From Falsiruegeria mediterranea M17 (lineage in GTDB: Bacteria > Pseudomonadota > Alphaproteobacteria > Rhodobacterales > Rhodobacteraceae), in assembly GCF_900302455.1 (NCBI RefSeq), contig NZ_ONZG01000002.1:62001-126000 (forward strand): a stretch of 64,000 bases of DNA. The letters are read 5' to 3'. Numbering within the stretch: position 1 is the first letter of the stretch; each line of letters begins with the position of its first letter. The notes under the pieces were generated by a model. That model was given only the letters and a program-made list of their open reading frames with translations. It was not told where the DNA came from and did not search any database. The position numbers were made by a program, and so were the translations under genes. Shown here in pieces: positions 32,650 through 41,214 of this stretch.

Positions 32650-34257
32650 ATGCTTGATACCGCCACAAACCGCCCCGAATTGCCGCCCGAGATCGCGCGC
32701 CGCCGCACATTCGCGATCATCTCACACCCGGATGCCGGCAAGACGACCCTGACGGAAAAATTCCTCCTGTATGGGGGCGCCATCCAGATGGCGGGACAGG
32801 TGCGCGCCAAGGGCGAGGCACGGCGGACGCGCTCGGACTTCATGCAGATGGAAAAGGACCGCGGCATCTCGGTTTCAGCATCGGCAATGTCGTTTGATTA
32901 CAACAATTTCCGGTTCAATCTTGTGGACACGCCCGGCCACTCGGACTTCTCGGAAGACACCTATCGCACGCTCACGGCGGTGGACGCGGCGGTGATGGTG
33001 ATCGACGGGGCCAAGGGTGTCGAAAGCCAGACGCAAAAGCTGTTCGAGGTCTGCCGCCTGCGCGACCTCCCGATCCTGACGTTTTGTAACAAGATGGACC
33101 GCGAAAGCCGGGATGTCTTTGAAATCATTGACGAGATTCAGGAAAACCTGGCCATCGACGTGACCCCGGCCAGCTGGCCCATCGGGGTTGGCCGCGACTT
33201 TGTCGGGTGCTACGACATCCTGCGCGACCGGCTGGAACTGATGGACCGCGCCGACCGCAACAAGGTTGCGGAAAGCATTGAAATCAACGGCTTGGACGAT
33301 CCCAAACTGGCTGAACACGTGCCTGCGCATCTGCTGGAACAGCTGCAGGAAGAGCTGGAAATGGCGCGCGAGCTGCTGCCCCCGCTCGACCCGCAGGCGC
33401 TTTTGGATGGCACGCTGACCCCCATTTGGTTCGGCTCAGCAATCAACTCTTTCGGCGTCAAGGAACTGATGGACGGCATCGGCAACTACGGGCCAGAGCC
33501 GCAGATTCAATCGGCACAGCCGCGCGAGATTTCGCCAGAAGAAACAAAGGTTTCCGGCTTTGTGTTCAAGGTTCAGGCCAACATGGACCCCAAGCACCGC
33601 GACCGCGTGGCCTTTGTCCGCATGGCATCCGGTCACTTCAAACGCGGCATGAAACTGACCCATGTGCGCTCGAAGAAACCGATGGCAATCTCAAACCCGG
33701 TGCTCTTCCTCGCATCCGACCGGGAACTGGCAGAAGAGGCCTGGGCCGGAGACATCATCGGCATCCCGAACCACGGACAGCTCAGAATCGGCGACACGTT
33801 AACCGAAGGTGAAGCTTTGCGTGTTAAGGGTATTCCCAGCTTTGCGCCCGAACTGCTTCAGGGCGTGCGGGCTGGTGACCCGATGAAGGCCAAGCATCTG
33901 GAAAAGGCGCTGATGCAGTTCGCCGAAGAAGGCGCGGCGAAGGTGTTCAAGCCCTCTATCGGCTCGGGCTTTATCGTGGGCGTTGTCGGCCAGCTTCAAT
34001 TTGAGGTTCTGGCCAGCCGGATCGAAATGGAATACGGCCTGCCAGTGCGGTTCGAACAGTCGCAGTTCACGTCGGCCCGTTGGGTCAGCGGTGACAAACA
34101 GGCGGTGGACAAGTTCATCAATGCCAACAAGCAGCACATCAGCCACGATCATGATGGCGATGTGGTCTATCTGACGCGCCTGCAATGGGACATCGATCGG
34201 GTCGAACGCGACTACCCGGACGTGCGCCTGACCGCGACAAAAGAGATGATGACCTGA
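32650..34257 (+). CDS. prfC: Peptide chain release factor 3
   Basis: This 535-residue translational GTPase releases RF1/RF2 from the ribosome after termination. The G domain has HPDAGKTTLTEK (G1), DTPGHSDFSEDTYR (G3) and NKMDRES (G4). RF3-specific stretches include FLLYGGAIQMAGQVRAK and FAPELLQGVRAGDPMKAKHL. ATG 32650 gives the family N-terminus; an earlier in-frame GTG would add unrelated residues. It is divergent from the BrnA-like gene and is followed by an inverted repeat. Confidence 0.96.
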   Translation: MLDTATNRPELPPEIARRRTFAIISHPDAGKTTLTEKFLLYGGAIQMAGQVRAKGEARRTRSDFMQMEKDRGISVSASAMSFDYNNFRFNLVDTPGHSDFSEDTYRTLTAVDAAVMVIDGAKGVESQTQKLFEVCRLRDLPILTFCNKMDRESRDVFEIIDEIQENLAIDVTPASWPIGVGRDFVGCYDILRDRLELMDRADRNKVAESIEINGLDDPKLAEHVPAHLLEQLQEELEMARELLPPLDPQALLDGTLTPIWFGSAINSFGVKELMDGIGNYGPEPQIQSAQPREISPEETKVSGFVFKVQANMDPKHRDRVAFVRMASGHFKRGMKLTHVRSKKPMAISNPVLFLASDRELAEEAWAGDIIGIPNHGQLRIGDTLTEGEALRVKGIPSFAPELLQGVRAGDPMKAKHLEKALMQFAEEGAAKVFKPSIGSGFIVGVVGQLQFEVLASRIEMEYGLPVRFEQSQFTSARWVSGDKQAVDKFINANKQHISHDHDGDVVYLTRLQWDIDRVERDYPDVRLTATKEMMT

Positions 34258-34261
34258 ACCT

Positions 34262-34284
34262 CGGGCTGGCCTAAAGTCAGCCCG
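34262..34284. repeat. 7-bp inverted repeat touching the start codon at 34285
   Basis: CGGGCTG (34262-34268) and CAGCCCG (34278-34284) pair across a 9-base loop. The right arm ends directly at the ATG of the next gene, in the place where a ribosome site would lie. No T-run follows, so it is a weak terminator at best. Confidence 0.5.
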
Positions 34285-35037
34285 ATGGACATCGAAAACC
34301 CTGTATATCCCGGCGGTTACTACAGCTTGATGCGCAATCTGGAGCAGGCCGAACGGCCGTTCCAGAACGCTCATCTGGTGCTGCCTCCAACCGATGTGGA
34401 CCTTTCGGCCCTGGCGACGCAAACAGTCACCACCGATCCGGGTCGTCCCCTGCCAGAGAACAAGACCGACGCACGCCGCAAGCTCCACGCGCTTGAACTG
34501 GAGTTTGACGGCGGCAATGCCCTTCATCTGCTCCACGCGTTCTCAATCGCCTTGCTGCGCCGCCGCGACGCCTCGGAAGAGGCCCGTCAGCTCTACCTGC
34601 GGATCTGGCGGGAACAAGGGCAGTTTCTCGCTGATTCCCTGTCGGTACGCTGGATGATTTCGGCTGCCACCACCTTTGGCGACCACGGCGATACCATCGA
34701 ACAGCGTTTGGGCGGCCAAGGTCTGTCGATGCTTTTCGATCTTGTCAAACTACACGACAGCGAACGCCGTCTTTCAGGGCGTGGAAACGACAGTGGGTTC
34801 CCAAGGGTCCGGGGAGCAAAGCCCCGTGATTCCCTGGCCTTTGGCATGGACGCCTACTCTCTCGAACACGGGGATCTGGACATGAACATGCTGGCCCGCC
34901 TCTGGCGCCTGGCCGAAACCGATCCCGTTCTGCGGCCCCTGGGGTTCAAGATGCTGCGAATGATCATGTCCGACCGCAAAACCATCTTCGCCCGCCTGCG
35001 GCGTTACAAACCAAAGAAACCAGATGCCAAAGCCTGA
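34285..35037 (+). CDS. Conserved hypothetical protein, roseobacter type
   Basis: This is a 250-residue soluble, helix-rich protein with no signal or catalytic motif that I recognise. The middle section (LLHAFSIALLRRRDASEEAR, then LYLRIWREQGQFLADSLSVR) resembles a helical repeat region. It overlaps the glycosyltransferase gene by 14 bases, so the two are probably co-translated and may act together. No ribosome site is seen at ATG 34285, where a hairpin sits instead. An alternative start would be Met at 34330. Confidence 0.7.
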   Translation: MDIENPVYPGGYYSLMRNLEQAERPFQNAHLVLPPTDVDLSALATQTVTTDPGRPLPENKTDARRKLHALELEFDGGNALHLLHAFSIALLRRRDASEEARQLYLRIWREQGQFLADSLSVRWMISAATTFGDHGDTIEQRLGGQGLSMLFDLVKLHDSERRLSGRGNDSGFPRVRGAKPRDSLAFGMDAYSLEHGDLDMNMLARLWRLAETDPVLRPLGFKMLRMIMSDRKTIFARLRRYKPKKPDAKA

Positions 35038-35968
35038 CACCACATGGGGCATCGTTGCCACCATCAAAGCCCCCACCCAGGACACGTTGAAATTCGCGGC
35101 CCATCATCTGGAATTGGGCGCGCATCGGGTCCACATCTATCTGGATGCCCCGGACGAGCTCGCTTTTGCCCACTTGAAAGCCCACCCCAAAGTACGCGTC
35201 ACCACCTGTGACGATGCCTATTGGATCAAATGGGGCAAAGAGCGCCCCGACATGCACCAACCGCGCCAGAGCCTCAATGCCACCCGCACCTATCGCCGCA
35301 ATCCACAGGTCGATTGGCTGGCTCATATCGACGTGGACGAGTTCCTGTGGCCTGCGCAACCCCTGGATCAGATCCTGGCCGCCGTAACGCCCGAGACCCT
35401 TTGCTTGCGCGCCCGCCCGCGCGAACAGCTGGCTGGCCCCGGAGACTGGTTCAAGGGGTTCATCCCCCCGGGCCCTGACCGCTCACGGCTGATCTCTGAT
35501 CTCTTCCCTCTCTACGGACGCTTTGTCAAAGGTGGTTTTCTCAGCCACGTTGCCGGAAAAGTCATTGTGCGCACAGGATTGGACAAAATCGGCATCCGCA
35601 TTCACAACGCCTTTCAAGGCGGGAAAACCCAGGTGCCGTCGGCTGATCTGACCGACGTGCCTCTGCTCCATTGCCACGCCAAAGACTGGGAGGACTGGCG
35701 GCGCAGCCTGGCCTTCCGCCGCAGCAAAGGCGCCTATCGTGCCAGCCTTGCCCCCAACATCGCGCGCGACAAGGGTGGGTTGTCGATGCACGAACTGCTC
35801 GCCGAGATCGAGGATCAGGAGGGGGAAGCAGGACTTCGTGCTTTCTATGACGAGTTGAATGCCATCTCGCCCGAGGGCCGCCAACGGCTCGCGGATCAAG
35901 ATCTTCTGTACCAATGCCCGCTCGACCTAGACCGGAAACTCAGGAAACAGTTCCCCGATTTCGGATAA
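35024..35968 (+). CDS. Glycosyltransferase family 2-type protein
   Basis: This 314-residue protein has the GT-A fold elements of the Glyco_tranf_2_4 group: WGIVATIKAPTQDTLKFAAH near the N-terminus, a beta-strand HRVHIYLDAPDE, and a metal-binding DxD-like motif in AHIDVDEFLW (about residues 103-112). PVxHCHxKD (VPLLHCHAKDWEDW, about 218-231) is typical of this group in roseobacters. A role in polysaccharide or surface glycan synthesis is inferred from the family only. It overlaps the preceding gene. Confidence 0.82.
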   Translation: MPKPDTTWGIVATIKAPTQDTLKFAAHHLELGAHRVHIYLDAPDELAFAHLKAHPKVRVTTCDDAYWIKWGKERPDMHQPRQSLNATRTYRRNPQVDWLAHIDVDEFLWPAQPLDQILAAVTPETLCLRARPREQLAGPGDWFKGFIPPGPDRSRLISDLFPLYGRFVKGGFLSHVAGKVIVRTGLDKIGIRIHNAFQGGKTQVPSADLTDVPLLHCHAKDWEDWRRSLAFRRSKGAYRASLAPNIARDKGGLSMHELLAEIEDQEGEAGLRAFYDELNAISPEGRQRLADQDLLYQCPLDLDRKLRKQFPDFG

Positions 35969-36024
35969 GTTGTCGCCGGAAAACAAGTTTCGTCACGTTT
36001 CATCCTTATCCAAACCCTCTGCAT

Positions 36025-36053
36025 TTGACCGCAGCCGGGTATTTTGCTATGCC
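36025..36053 (+). promoter_or_regulatory. Candidate sigma-70 promoter for the DEAD-box helicase
   Basis: TTGACC (36025-36030) and TATGCC (36048-36053) are 17 bases apart, about 100 bases before the helicase start. This leaves an untranslated leader of about 90 bases, as often seen for cold-shock helicases. Confidence 0.5.
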
Positions 36054-36151
36054 CCGACCGAGCCGTGATGCGCAATCAGCGCAGGGTCGAACGGACCCGG
36101 CTCACACCAGACGTGCGGGCCGTGAAATGTGTCCGCAAACCGCGGAAACAC

Positions 36152-37519
36152 ATGACGAAATTTACCGACCTCAACCTGAATCCCAAGGTTCTCAAGGCTA
36201 TTGCTGAGGCGGGGTACGAATCCCCCACTCCAATTCAGGCCGGCGCCATCCCCCCCGCCCTGGAAGGGCGTGATGTTCTGGGGATCGCTCAGACCGGCAC
36301 CGGCAAAACCGCCAGCTTCACGCTGCCGATGATCACGCTTCTGGCCCGCGGCCGGGCACGGGCGCGCATGCCGCGCAGCCTGGTGTTGTGCCCCACGCGC
36401 GAGTTGGCCGCTCAGGTGGCCGAGAATTTTGACACTTACACCAAACACATGAAGCTGACCAAAGCGCTGCTCATCGGCGGCGTCAGCTTCAAGGAGCAGG
36501 AAGCGATCATCGACAAGGGTGTCGACGTTCTGATCGCGACACCCGGCCGCCTGCTGGACCACTTTGAACGCGGCAAGCTGATCCTGTCGGACGTCAAGGT
36601 CATGGTCGTGGACGAGGCTGACCGTATGCTTGATATGGGGTTCATCCCCGATATCGAACGCATCTTTGGGTTGACCCCGTTTACCCGCCAAACGTTATTC
36701 TTCTCGGCCACGATGGCGCCCGAGATCGAGCGGATCACCAACACCTTCCTGTCGGCCCCCGAGCGGGTCGAGGTCGCACGCCAAGCCACGGCGTCCGAGA
36801 CCATCGAACAAGGCGTGGTCCAGTTCAAGCCTTCTCGCCGCGACCGAGAAGGCAGTGAAAAACGCAAGGTTCTGCGCGCGCTGATCGACGGCGAAGGTGA
36901 CAAGTGCACCAACGCCATCATCTTCTGCAACCGCAAGACAGATGTGGATATCTGCGCGAAATCGCTGAAGAAATACGGCTATGATGCTGCGGCCATCCAC
37001 GGTGATCTGGATCAGTCGCAACGCACCAGAACGCTGGATGGGTTCCGCGACGGCTCCCTACGCCTGCTGGTCGCATCGGACGTGGCCGCGCGTGGTCTGG
37101 ATGTTCCCAGCGTCAGCCATGTAATCAACTTTGACGTCCCTGGCCACCCCGAGGATTACGTCCACCGCATCGGTCGCACGGGCCGGGCCGGACGCGCGGG
37201 CAAGGCGATCACCATCTGCGGACCCCGCGATGAAAAGGCGCTGACTGCGGTTGAACAGTTGATCCAAAAAGAAATCCCGCGCCTGGAAAACCCGGTCAAA
37301 TCGAAACCGGTCGAGGTCAAGGAAAAGCCCAAGGACGAAGCCAAGGAACCGCGCGAGAAGAAAAGCGCTGCCAAACCGCGCAAATCGGACAAACCGACCG
37401 AGAACAAGCAAAAGCCCCGCGGGCGTGACCGTCATGACCGGGACAACAAGGTGGTTGGCATGGGCGATCACCTGCCCAGCTTCATCGCTTTGAGCTTCGC
37501 AGAACGCCGCGCCGGCTAA
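36152..37519 (+). CDS. rhlE: DEAD-box RNA helicase, RhlE type
   Basis: This is a 455-residue ATP-dependent RNA helicase. Motifs in order are GYESPTPIQ (Q motif), AQTGTGKT (I, about residues 44-51), PTRELA (Ia), VDEADRMLDMG (II), FFSATM (III), ARGLDVPSVSHVINFD (V) and HRIGRTGRAGRAG (VI). It has a basic low-complexity tail rich in Lys, Pro and Glu, as in RhlE and CsdA relatives that act on rRNA or mRNA decay. ATG 36152 gives the family start; earlier in-frame starts read through the leader. Confidence 0.93.
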   Translation: MTKFTDLNLNPKVLKAIAEAGYESPTPIQAGAIPPALEGRDVLGIAQTGTGKTASFTLPMITLLARGRARARMPRSLVLCPTRELAAQVAENFDTYTKHMKLTKALLIGGVSFKEQEAIIDKGVDVLIATPGRLLDHFERGKLILSDVKVMVVDEADRMLDMGFIPDIERIFGLTPFTRQTLFFSATMAPEIERITNTFLSAPERVEVARQATASETIEQGVVQFKPSRRDREGSEKRKVLRALIDGEGDKCTNAIIFCNRKTDVDICAKSLKKYGYDAAAIHGDLDQSQRTRTLDGFRDGSLRLLVASDVAARGLDVPSVSHVINFDVPGHPEDYVHRIGRTGRAGRAGKAITICGPRDEKALTAVEQLIQKEIPRLENPVKSKPVEVKEKPKDEAKEPREKKSAAKPRKSDKPTENKQKPRGRDRHDRDNKVVGMGDHLPSFIALSFAERRAG

Positions 37520-37541
37520 GGGTTCAGAAAATCAAATCACG

Positions 37542-37577
37542 AAAGCGCCCCATGTACCCACATGTGGGCGCTTTTTT
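37542..37577 (+). terminator. Terminator after the helicase gene
   Basis: AAAGCGCCC-CATGT pairs with ACATG-TGGGCGCTTT across a 4-base loop and is followed by TTTTTTC. It lies 22 bases after the helicase stop. Confidence 0.88.
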
Positions 37578-37678
37578 CATGTCTGTGCACCTTGAGCCGT
37601 GCAATGGGAACATGGCGGGTTTGCGTTAACATCCGATGTGTTGGCGTCGGGTGAACCTTATGTGACAGCCTCAACAAG

Positions 37679-37870
37679 ATGATCCGAGATACGAAGATGA
37701 ATACCAACAACATGCACTTTCCGTGCGCCGCCGAAATCGAATCCATCCGCCTGCAGGCCGAAATGGCCCGCAGCCGTGCTGTGGCTGACGGCGTAACCTC
37801 TGCGGTCAAAGCAATTTTCGCCCTGCCCCGCAAGTTCAGCCTGCTCTTTGCCCGCAAACACCCGGCGTAA
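37679..37870 (+). CDS. Small basic protein of unknown function
   Basis: This is a 63-residue (or 57 from ATG 37697) product with a helix-forming middle part (AAEIESIRLQAEMARSRAVA) and a basic C-terminal end (LPRKFSLLFARKHPA). It is flanked by strong terminators on both sides, which supports an independent transcript. Similar short basic proteins are found in many roseobacters without assigned roles. No strong ribosome site is evident; the purine stretch GAGATACGAAG favours 37697 slightly. Confidence 0.6.
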   Translation: MIRDTKMNTNNMHFPCAAEIESIRLQAEMARSRAVADGVTSAVKAIFALPRKFSLLFARKHPA

Positions 37871-37893
37871 CCGCCAAGCAAAACCACCACTCA

Positions 37894-37940
37894 CAAAAAA
37901 AACCGCCCACCAGATCACTCTGGTGGGCGGTTTTCCTTTT
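37894..37940. terminator. Bidirectional terminator between the small gene and rnj
   Basis: AACCGCCCACCAGA (37901-37914) and TCTGGTGGGCGGTT (37919-37932) form a perfect 14-bp stem with a 4-base loop, with an A-run on the left and T-rich sequence on the right. It can end transcripts from both strands: the small gene and the nuo-birA-coaX-rnj block. Confidence 0.92.
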
Positions 37941-37952
37941 TATTTATACGAC

Positions 37953-39620
37953 TTAGCGCATCCGGCTGGTGACGACAGTGACCTCGGGCTTCTTGCCGAT
38001 CTCGGCCTGCGCGGTCTGCCGTACGATCCGACGCAGCGCCTCTTCGAGCTTGTCGTCGTCTTTCAGCGTTTTAGCTCCGGCGCGCATCAGGAACTGGTTG
38101 AGATCCTCTTCCATCACATCCACCAGCGAAGCCTTGGAGCTGCCCATGTCCGGCAAACCCATGGTCTCGCACCAGGGTTCACCCAACGGTTCATCCTCTT
38201 CGTCCAGAATGACCGTGACCAGCACATGCCCGTTGAGCGCCATGCGGATGCGATCGCGGACCACACCGTCCAATGCGCCAACCATCACCGAGCCGTCCAG
38301 ATAACTGCGCCCGGTCTCGACGTATTCGGCCACCGTCGGCGCGTTGCCCGACAAGTCGAGCATCATGCCATTCACAGCCACGATACCGGGACGGCCATGG
38401 CTTTCGGCCAGTTTGGCATGGGCACGCAGGTGGCGATGTTCACCGTGCATCGGGATCACCATTTGCGGATCGACAATTCCATGCAACCGCTCCAGATCCG
38501 GACCGTTGGCATGGCCGGAGACGTGATACAGACCCGAGCTGTCATCAACCACATCCACGCCCTTTTCGCTGAGCTGGTTGATGATGCGAATGACACCTTT
38601 TTCGTTGCCCGGAATGGTTTTGGACGAGAACAGGAACAGGTCGCCTTCTTTCAGCTCAAGACCGCGATACTTGCCACGCGCCAGCTGCGCGCTTGCTGCG
38701 CGGCGCTCACCCTGGCTGCCCGTAACCAAAAGCATCAGATGATCCCGCGGCACATCGCGTGCCTCTTCGGCGCTGATCACTTTGGGGAAATCAGTCAGAA
38801 CGCCGGTTTCAATCGCTGCCTCGATCATACGACGCATGGCCCGGCCCAACAGCACCACCGAGCGCCCGGCCCGGTCCGCCGCCTCGGCCAAGGTTTTCAC
38901 CCGTGCGACGTTGCTGGCAAATGTTGTCGCCACCACCATGCCGGTGGCTTCACTCACCAAGCGCACGATTTCAGGCCCAACCTCGGATTCCGAGCGACCA
39001 GGATGGGCCGAAAACACGTTGGTGCTGTCACAGACCAGCGCACGTACGCCGGGCTTGGCGATCTCGGCCCACATGTCGGGGTCAAATGCCTCACCCACCA
39101 CCGGGTTCGGGTCCAGTTTGAAATCGCCGGTGTGCACGACGCGACCCGCCGGGCTGTCGATGACCAGACCTGCGCTTTCAGGGATGGAATGCGACATGGG
39201 CGCAAAACCCACCGTGAACGGGCCCGCTTTGACCGTCTCGGGCCAAGTTGACGCCGTGCGCACTGCCTCTGCCGGGTGGCCGTGTTCATCTAGCTTGCGG
39301 CGCGCGATGTTGGCGGTAAAGGCGCGGGCATAGACCGGCGCACCAAGCTGGGCATAGAAATGCGCCACTCCGCCCACGTGATCCTCATGCGCGTGGGTGA
39401 TGAAAATTGCGTCCAACCGGTCCGCGCGCTCCATCAGCCAAGCCATGTCGGGCATGATCAGGTCCACGCCCGGCGTGGTGTCCATATCGGGAAAGGCGAC
39501 GCCCAGATCGACCAGGATAAAGCGTTCCTTGTCCGCTGCTCCATAGCCGTACACATAGGCATTCATGCCAATTTCGCCCGCCCCACCGAGGGGCAGGTAA
39601 ATCAATCTCTCGCTGCTCAT
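37953..39620 (-). CDS. rnj: Ribonuclease J
   Basis: This is a 555-residue metallo-beta-lactamase/beta-CASP nuclease with 5'-3' exonuclease and endonuclease activity in rRNA maturation and mRNA decay. The zinc site ITHAHEDHVGG lies at about residues 73-83, with HTGDFKLDPNPV (about 162-173) and the beta-CASP part LLVTGSQGERRAASAQLA and HVSGHANGPDLERL (about 365-380). The start gives MSSERLIYLPLGGAGEIGMN, as usual. It begins 2 bases after the coaX stop and ends at a strong terminator, so it is the last gene of this long strand block. Confidence 0.96.
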   Translation of the reverse strand: MSSERLIYLPLGGAGEIGMNAYVYGYGAADKERFILVDLGVAFPDMDTTPGVDLIMPDMAWLMERADRLDAIFITHAHEDHVGGVAHFYAQLGAPVYARAFTANIARRKLDEHGHPAEAVRTASTWPETVKAGPFTVGFAPMSHSIPESAGLVIDSPAGRVVHTGDFKLDPNPVVGEAFDPDMWAEIAKPGVRALVCDSTNVFSAHPGRSESEVGPEIVRLVSEATGMVVATTFASNVARVKTLAEAADRAGRSVVLLGRAMRRMIEAAIETGVLTDFPKVISAEEARDVPRDHLMLLVTGSQGERRAASAQLARGKYRGLELKEGDLFLFSSKTIPGNEKGVIRIINQLSEKGVDVVDDSSGLYHVSGHANGPDLERLHGIVDPQMVIPMHGEHRHLRAHAKLAESHGRPGIVAVNGMMLDLSGNAPTVAEYVETGRSYLDGSVMVGALDGVVRDRIRMALNGHVLVTVILDEEDEPLGEPWCETMGLPDMGSSKASLVDVMEEDLNQFLMRAGAKTLKDDDKLEEALRRIVRQTAQAEIGKKPEVTVVTSRMR

Positions 39621-39622
39621 TG

Positions 39623-40396
39623 TCAGCCATTTTCCTTGTTATAGCGATGTATCACGGTCAGCCCGTGCATCGTCAAATCTTCTTCCATGGCATCAAACAG
39701 ATCAGCGTTTTGCTGAAACAGCGGGGCCAGCCCGCCTGTCGCCACGATCTTCATTGGTCGGTCGCGCTCCTCACGGATGCGCGTACAAATTTCTCGCACC
39801 AAGCCGACATAGCCCCAGAACACGCCGGATTGCATACAGGCCACGGTGTTGGTGCCTACTACACGCTGTGGCTTGGCAATGTCCACATGTGGCAGCGCCG
39901 CGGCCGCCATATGCAGCGCCTCAAGGCTCAGGTTCACGCCCGGCGCAATTGCGCCGCCCACATAGGCGCCATCGTGATCCACCACGTCAAAGGTGGTTGC
40001 AGTGCCAAAATCCACCACAATCAGATCGCCGCCATGACGATCAAAGGCCCCAGCCGAGTTCACCAGACGGTCTGGCCCCACCTGCGTGCCCTCATCGACG
40101 CGCGGTTGATGCGGCAACAGGCACTCGGGCTTGCCCACGACGATGGGGCGCGCGCCAAAGAAGCGATCCGCAAAGACGCGCAGGTTGAACACTACGCGCG
40201 GCACGGTGGACGAAATGATGACCTCGGTGATGTCCACATCCAGCCCATAGTGCTTCACCAGCGTCGAATACCAGGTGAAATAGGCGTCCGCCGTCCGCGA
40301 ATGATGCGTCGAGGTGCGCAGGGTGCATAGGAACTCGGTCCCGTCCCAGATCGAAAAGACGGTGTTGGTGTTGCCGCAATCGATGGCCAAGAGCAT
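39623..40396 (-). CDS. coaX: Type III pantothenate kinase
   Basis: This is a 257-residue CoaX, catalysing the first step of coenzyme A synthesis from pantothenate. The ATP-binding start LLAIDCGNTNTVFSIWDG (Asp6) and the catalytic DFGTATTFDVVDHDGAYVGG (about residues 126-145) are present, as is the pantothenate motif GPDRLVN (about 107-113). Length is normal. It follows birA after 14 bases and precedes rnj by 2 bases, as in many alphaproteobacteria. Confidence 0.95.
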   Translation of the reverse strand: MLLAIDCGNTNTVFSIWDGTEFLCTLRTSTHHSRTADAYFTWYSTLVKHYGLDVDITEVIISSTVPRVVFNLRVFADRFFGARPIVVGKPECLLPHQPRVDEGTQVGPDRLVNSAGAFDRHGGDLIVVDFGTATTFDVVDHDGAYVGGAIAPGVNLSLEALHMAAAALPHVDIAKPQRVVGTNTVACMQSGVFWGYVGLVREICTRIREERDRPMKIVATGGLAPLFQQNADLFDAMEEDLTMHGLTVIHRYNKENG

Positions 40397-40410
40397 GCTC
40401 TGCCCCTTTC

Positions 40411-41160
40411 TCAGAAATAGACGTCGGCCGCCGGGATACTGACGCGCCCTTTGGCGGTGTTTAGGACAAGGTTGCCGTCTGCGTCCACCGTTTCAAAGGT
40501 GCCCACGGTTTCGGACGTTGCGGTACGAGCGGTAATGACCTCTCCCAACTTGGCGGCGCGGGCCAGCCAGGCGGTGCGAATGGGTTCGAACCCATAGGTC
40601 CGCAGTTGGGTTTCGTATTTGTCGAACGAAAGCGCCAGTTCCAGCAGGAAGTCCTCGGGCTCGATCTTGAGACCGGTTTCGCCGAGCAGTGAAACTGGCC
40701 GCGTGGCGCGCTGTTCCAGGATGTCCTCGGGGGGGCCAGCGATCAGATTTACGCCGATGCCAATCGCCAGATGGGTGACACCGCCTCCATTGCCCGCGCT
40801 TTCCAACAGAATGCCCGCGATCTTGCCGCCGTTCAGCAGCACATCGTTGGGCCATTTCAGCGACAGGCCGTCTGCCCGGCCCGTCACGGCCACAAACGCA
40901 TCAAAGAGCGCCAGAGCCGCCACAAAGCTGCGCAGCGCCGCCTGTTCGGGCGGGCCTTCGGGGCGCAGCACCAGCGTGGACGAGAAGTTGCCACGCGGGT
41001 TCTTCCACACGCGGCCACGCCGACCGCGGCCCGCGGTCTGGTGATAGGCCATGATCCATTCCGGACCAGCCAGTGTTGGCGCGATCCGGGCGGCTTCGTT
41101 CAGGGTGCTGTCGATCTCTTCGAACACCCGGCGGCCGTATCCAAGCGGCCAGGCCTTCAT
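40411..41160 (-). CDS. birA: Biotin-[acetyl-CoA-carboxylase] ligase
   Basis: This 249-residue BirA attaches biotin to carboxylase carrier domains. It has the ligase signature QTAGRGRRGRVWKNPRGN (about residues 41-58), KWPNDVLLNGGKIAGILLE (about 103-121) and GIGVNLIAGP, and lacks the N-terminal helix-turn-helix, so it is a group I enzyme without repressor function. No ribosome site is visible: a terminator-like hairpin ends 4 bases before the ATG. The biotin enzyme MccA is encoded at the right end of the window, but it need not be the only target. Confidence 0.94.
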   Translation of the reverse strand: MKAWPLGYGRRVFEEIDSTLNEAARIAPTLAGPEWIMAYHQTAGRGRRGRVWKNPRGNFSSTLVLRPEGPPEQAALRSFVAALALFDAFVAVTGRADGLSLKWPNDVLLNGGKIAGILLESAGNGGGVTHLAIGIGVNLIAGPPEDILEQRATRPVSLLGETGLKIEPEDFLLELALSFDKYETQLRTYGFEPIRTAWLARAAKLGEVITARTATSETVGTFETVDADGNLVLNTAKGRVSIPAADVYF

Positions 41161-41163
41161 GAC

Positions 41164-41189
41164 AAAAGGCCCGGTCGTGTGACCAGGCC
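41164..41189 (-). terminator. Terminator-like hairpin between nuoN and birA
   Basis: On the minus strand GGCCTGGTC and GACCGGGCC form a 9-bp stem (one G-T wobble) with loop ACAC and are followed by TTTTGTC, then the birA ATG. It lies 26 bases after the nuoN stop. It has all parts of an intrinsic terminator and would end or attenuate nuo transcripts before birA. Confidence 0.75.
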
Positions 41190-41214
41190 CCCTTGTTCGT
41201 AGCGCTGCTTCAGA

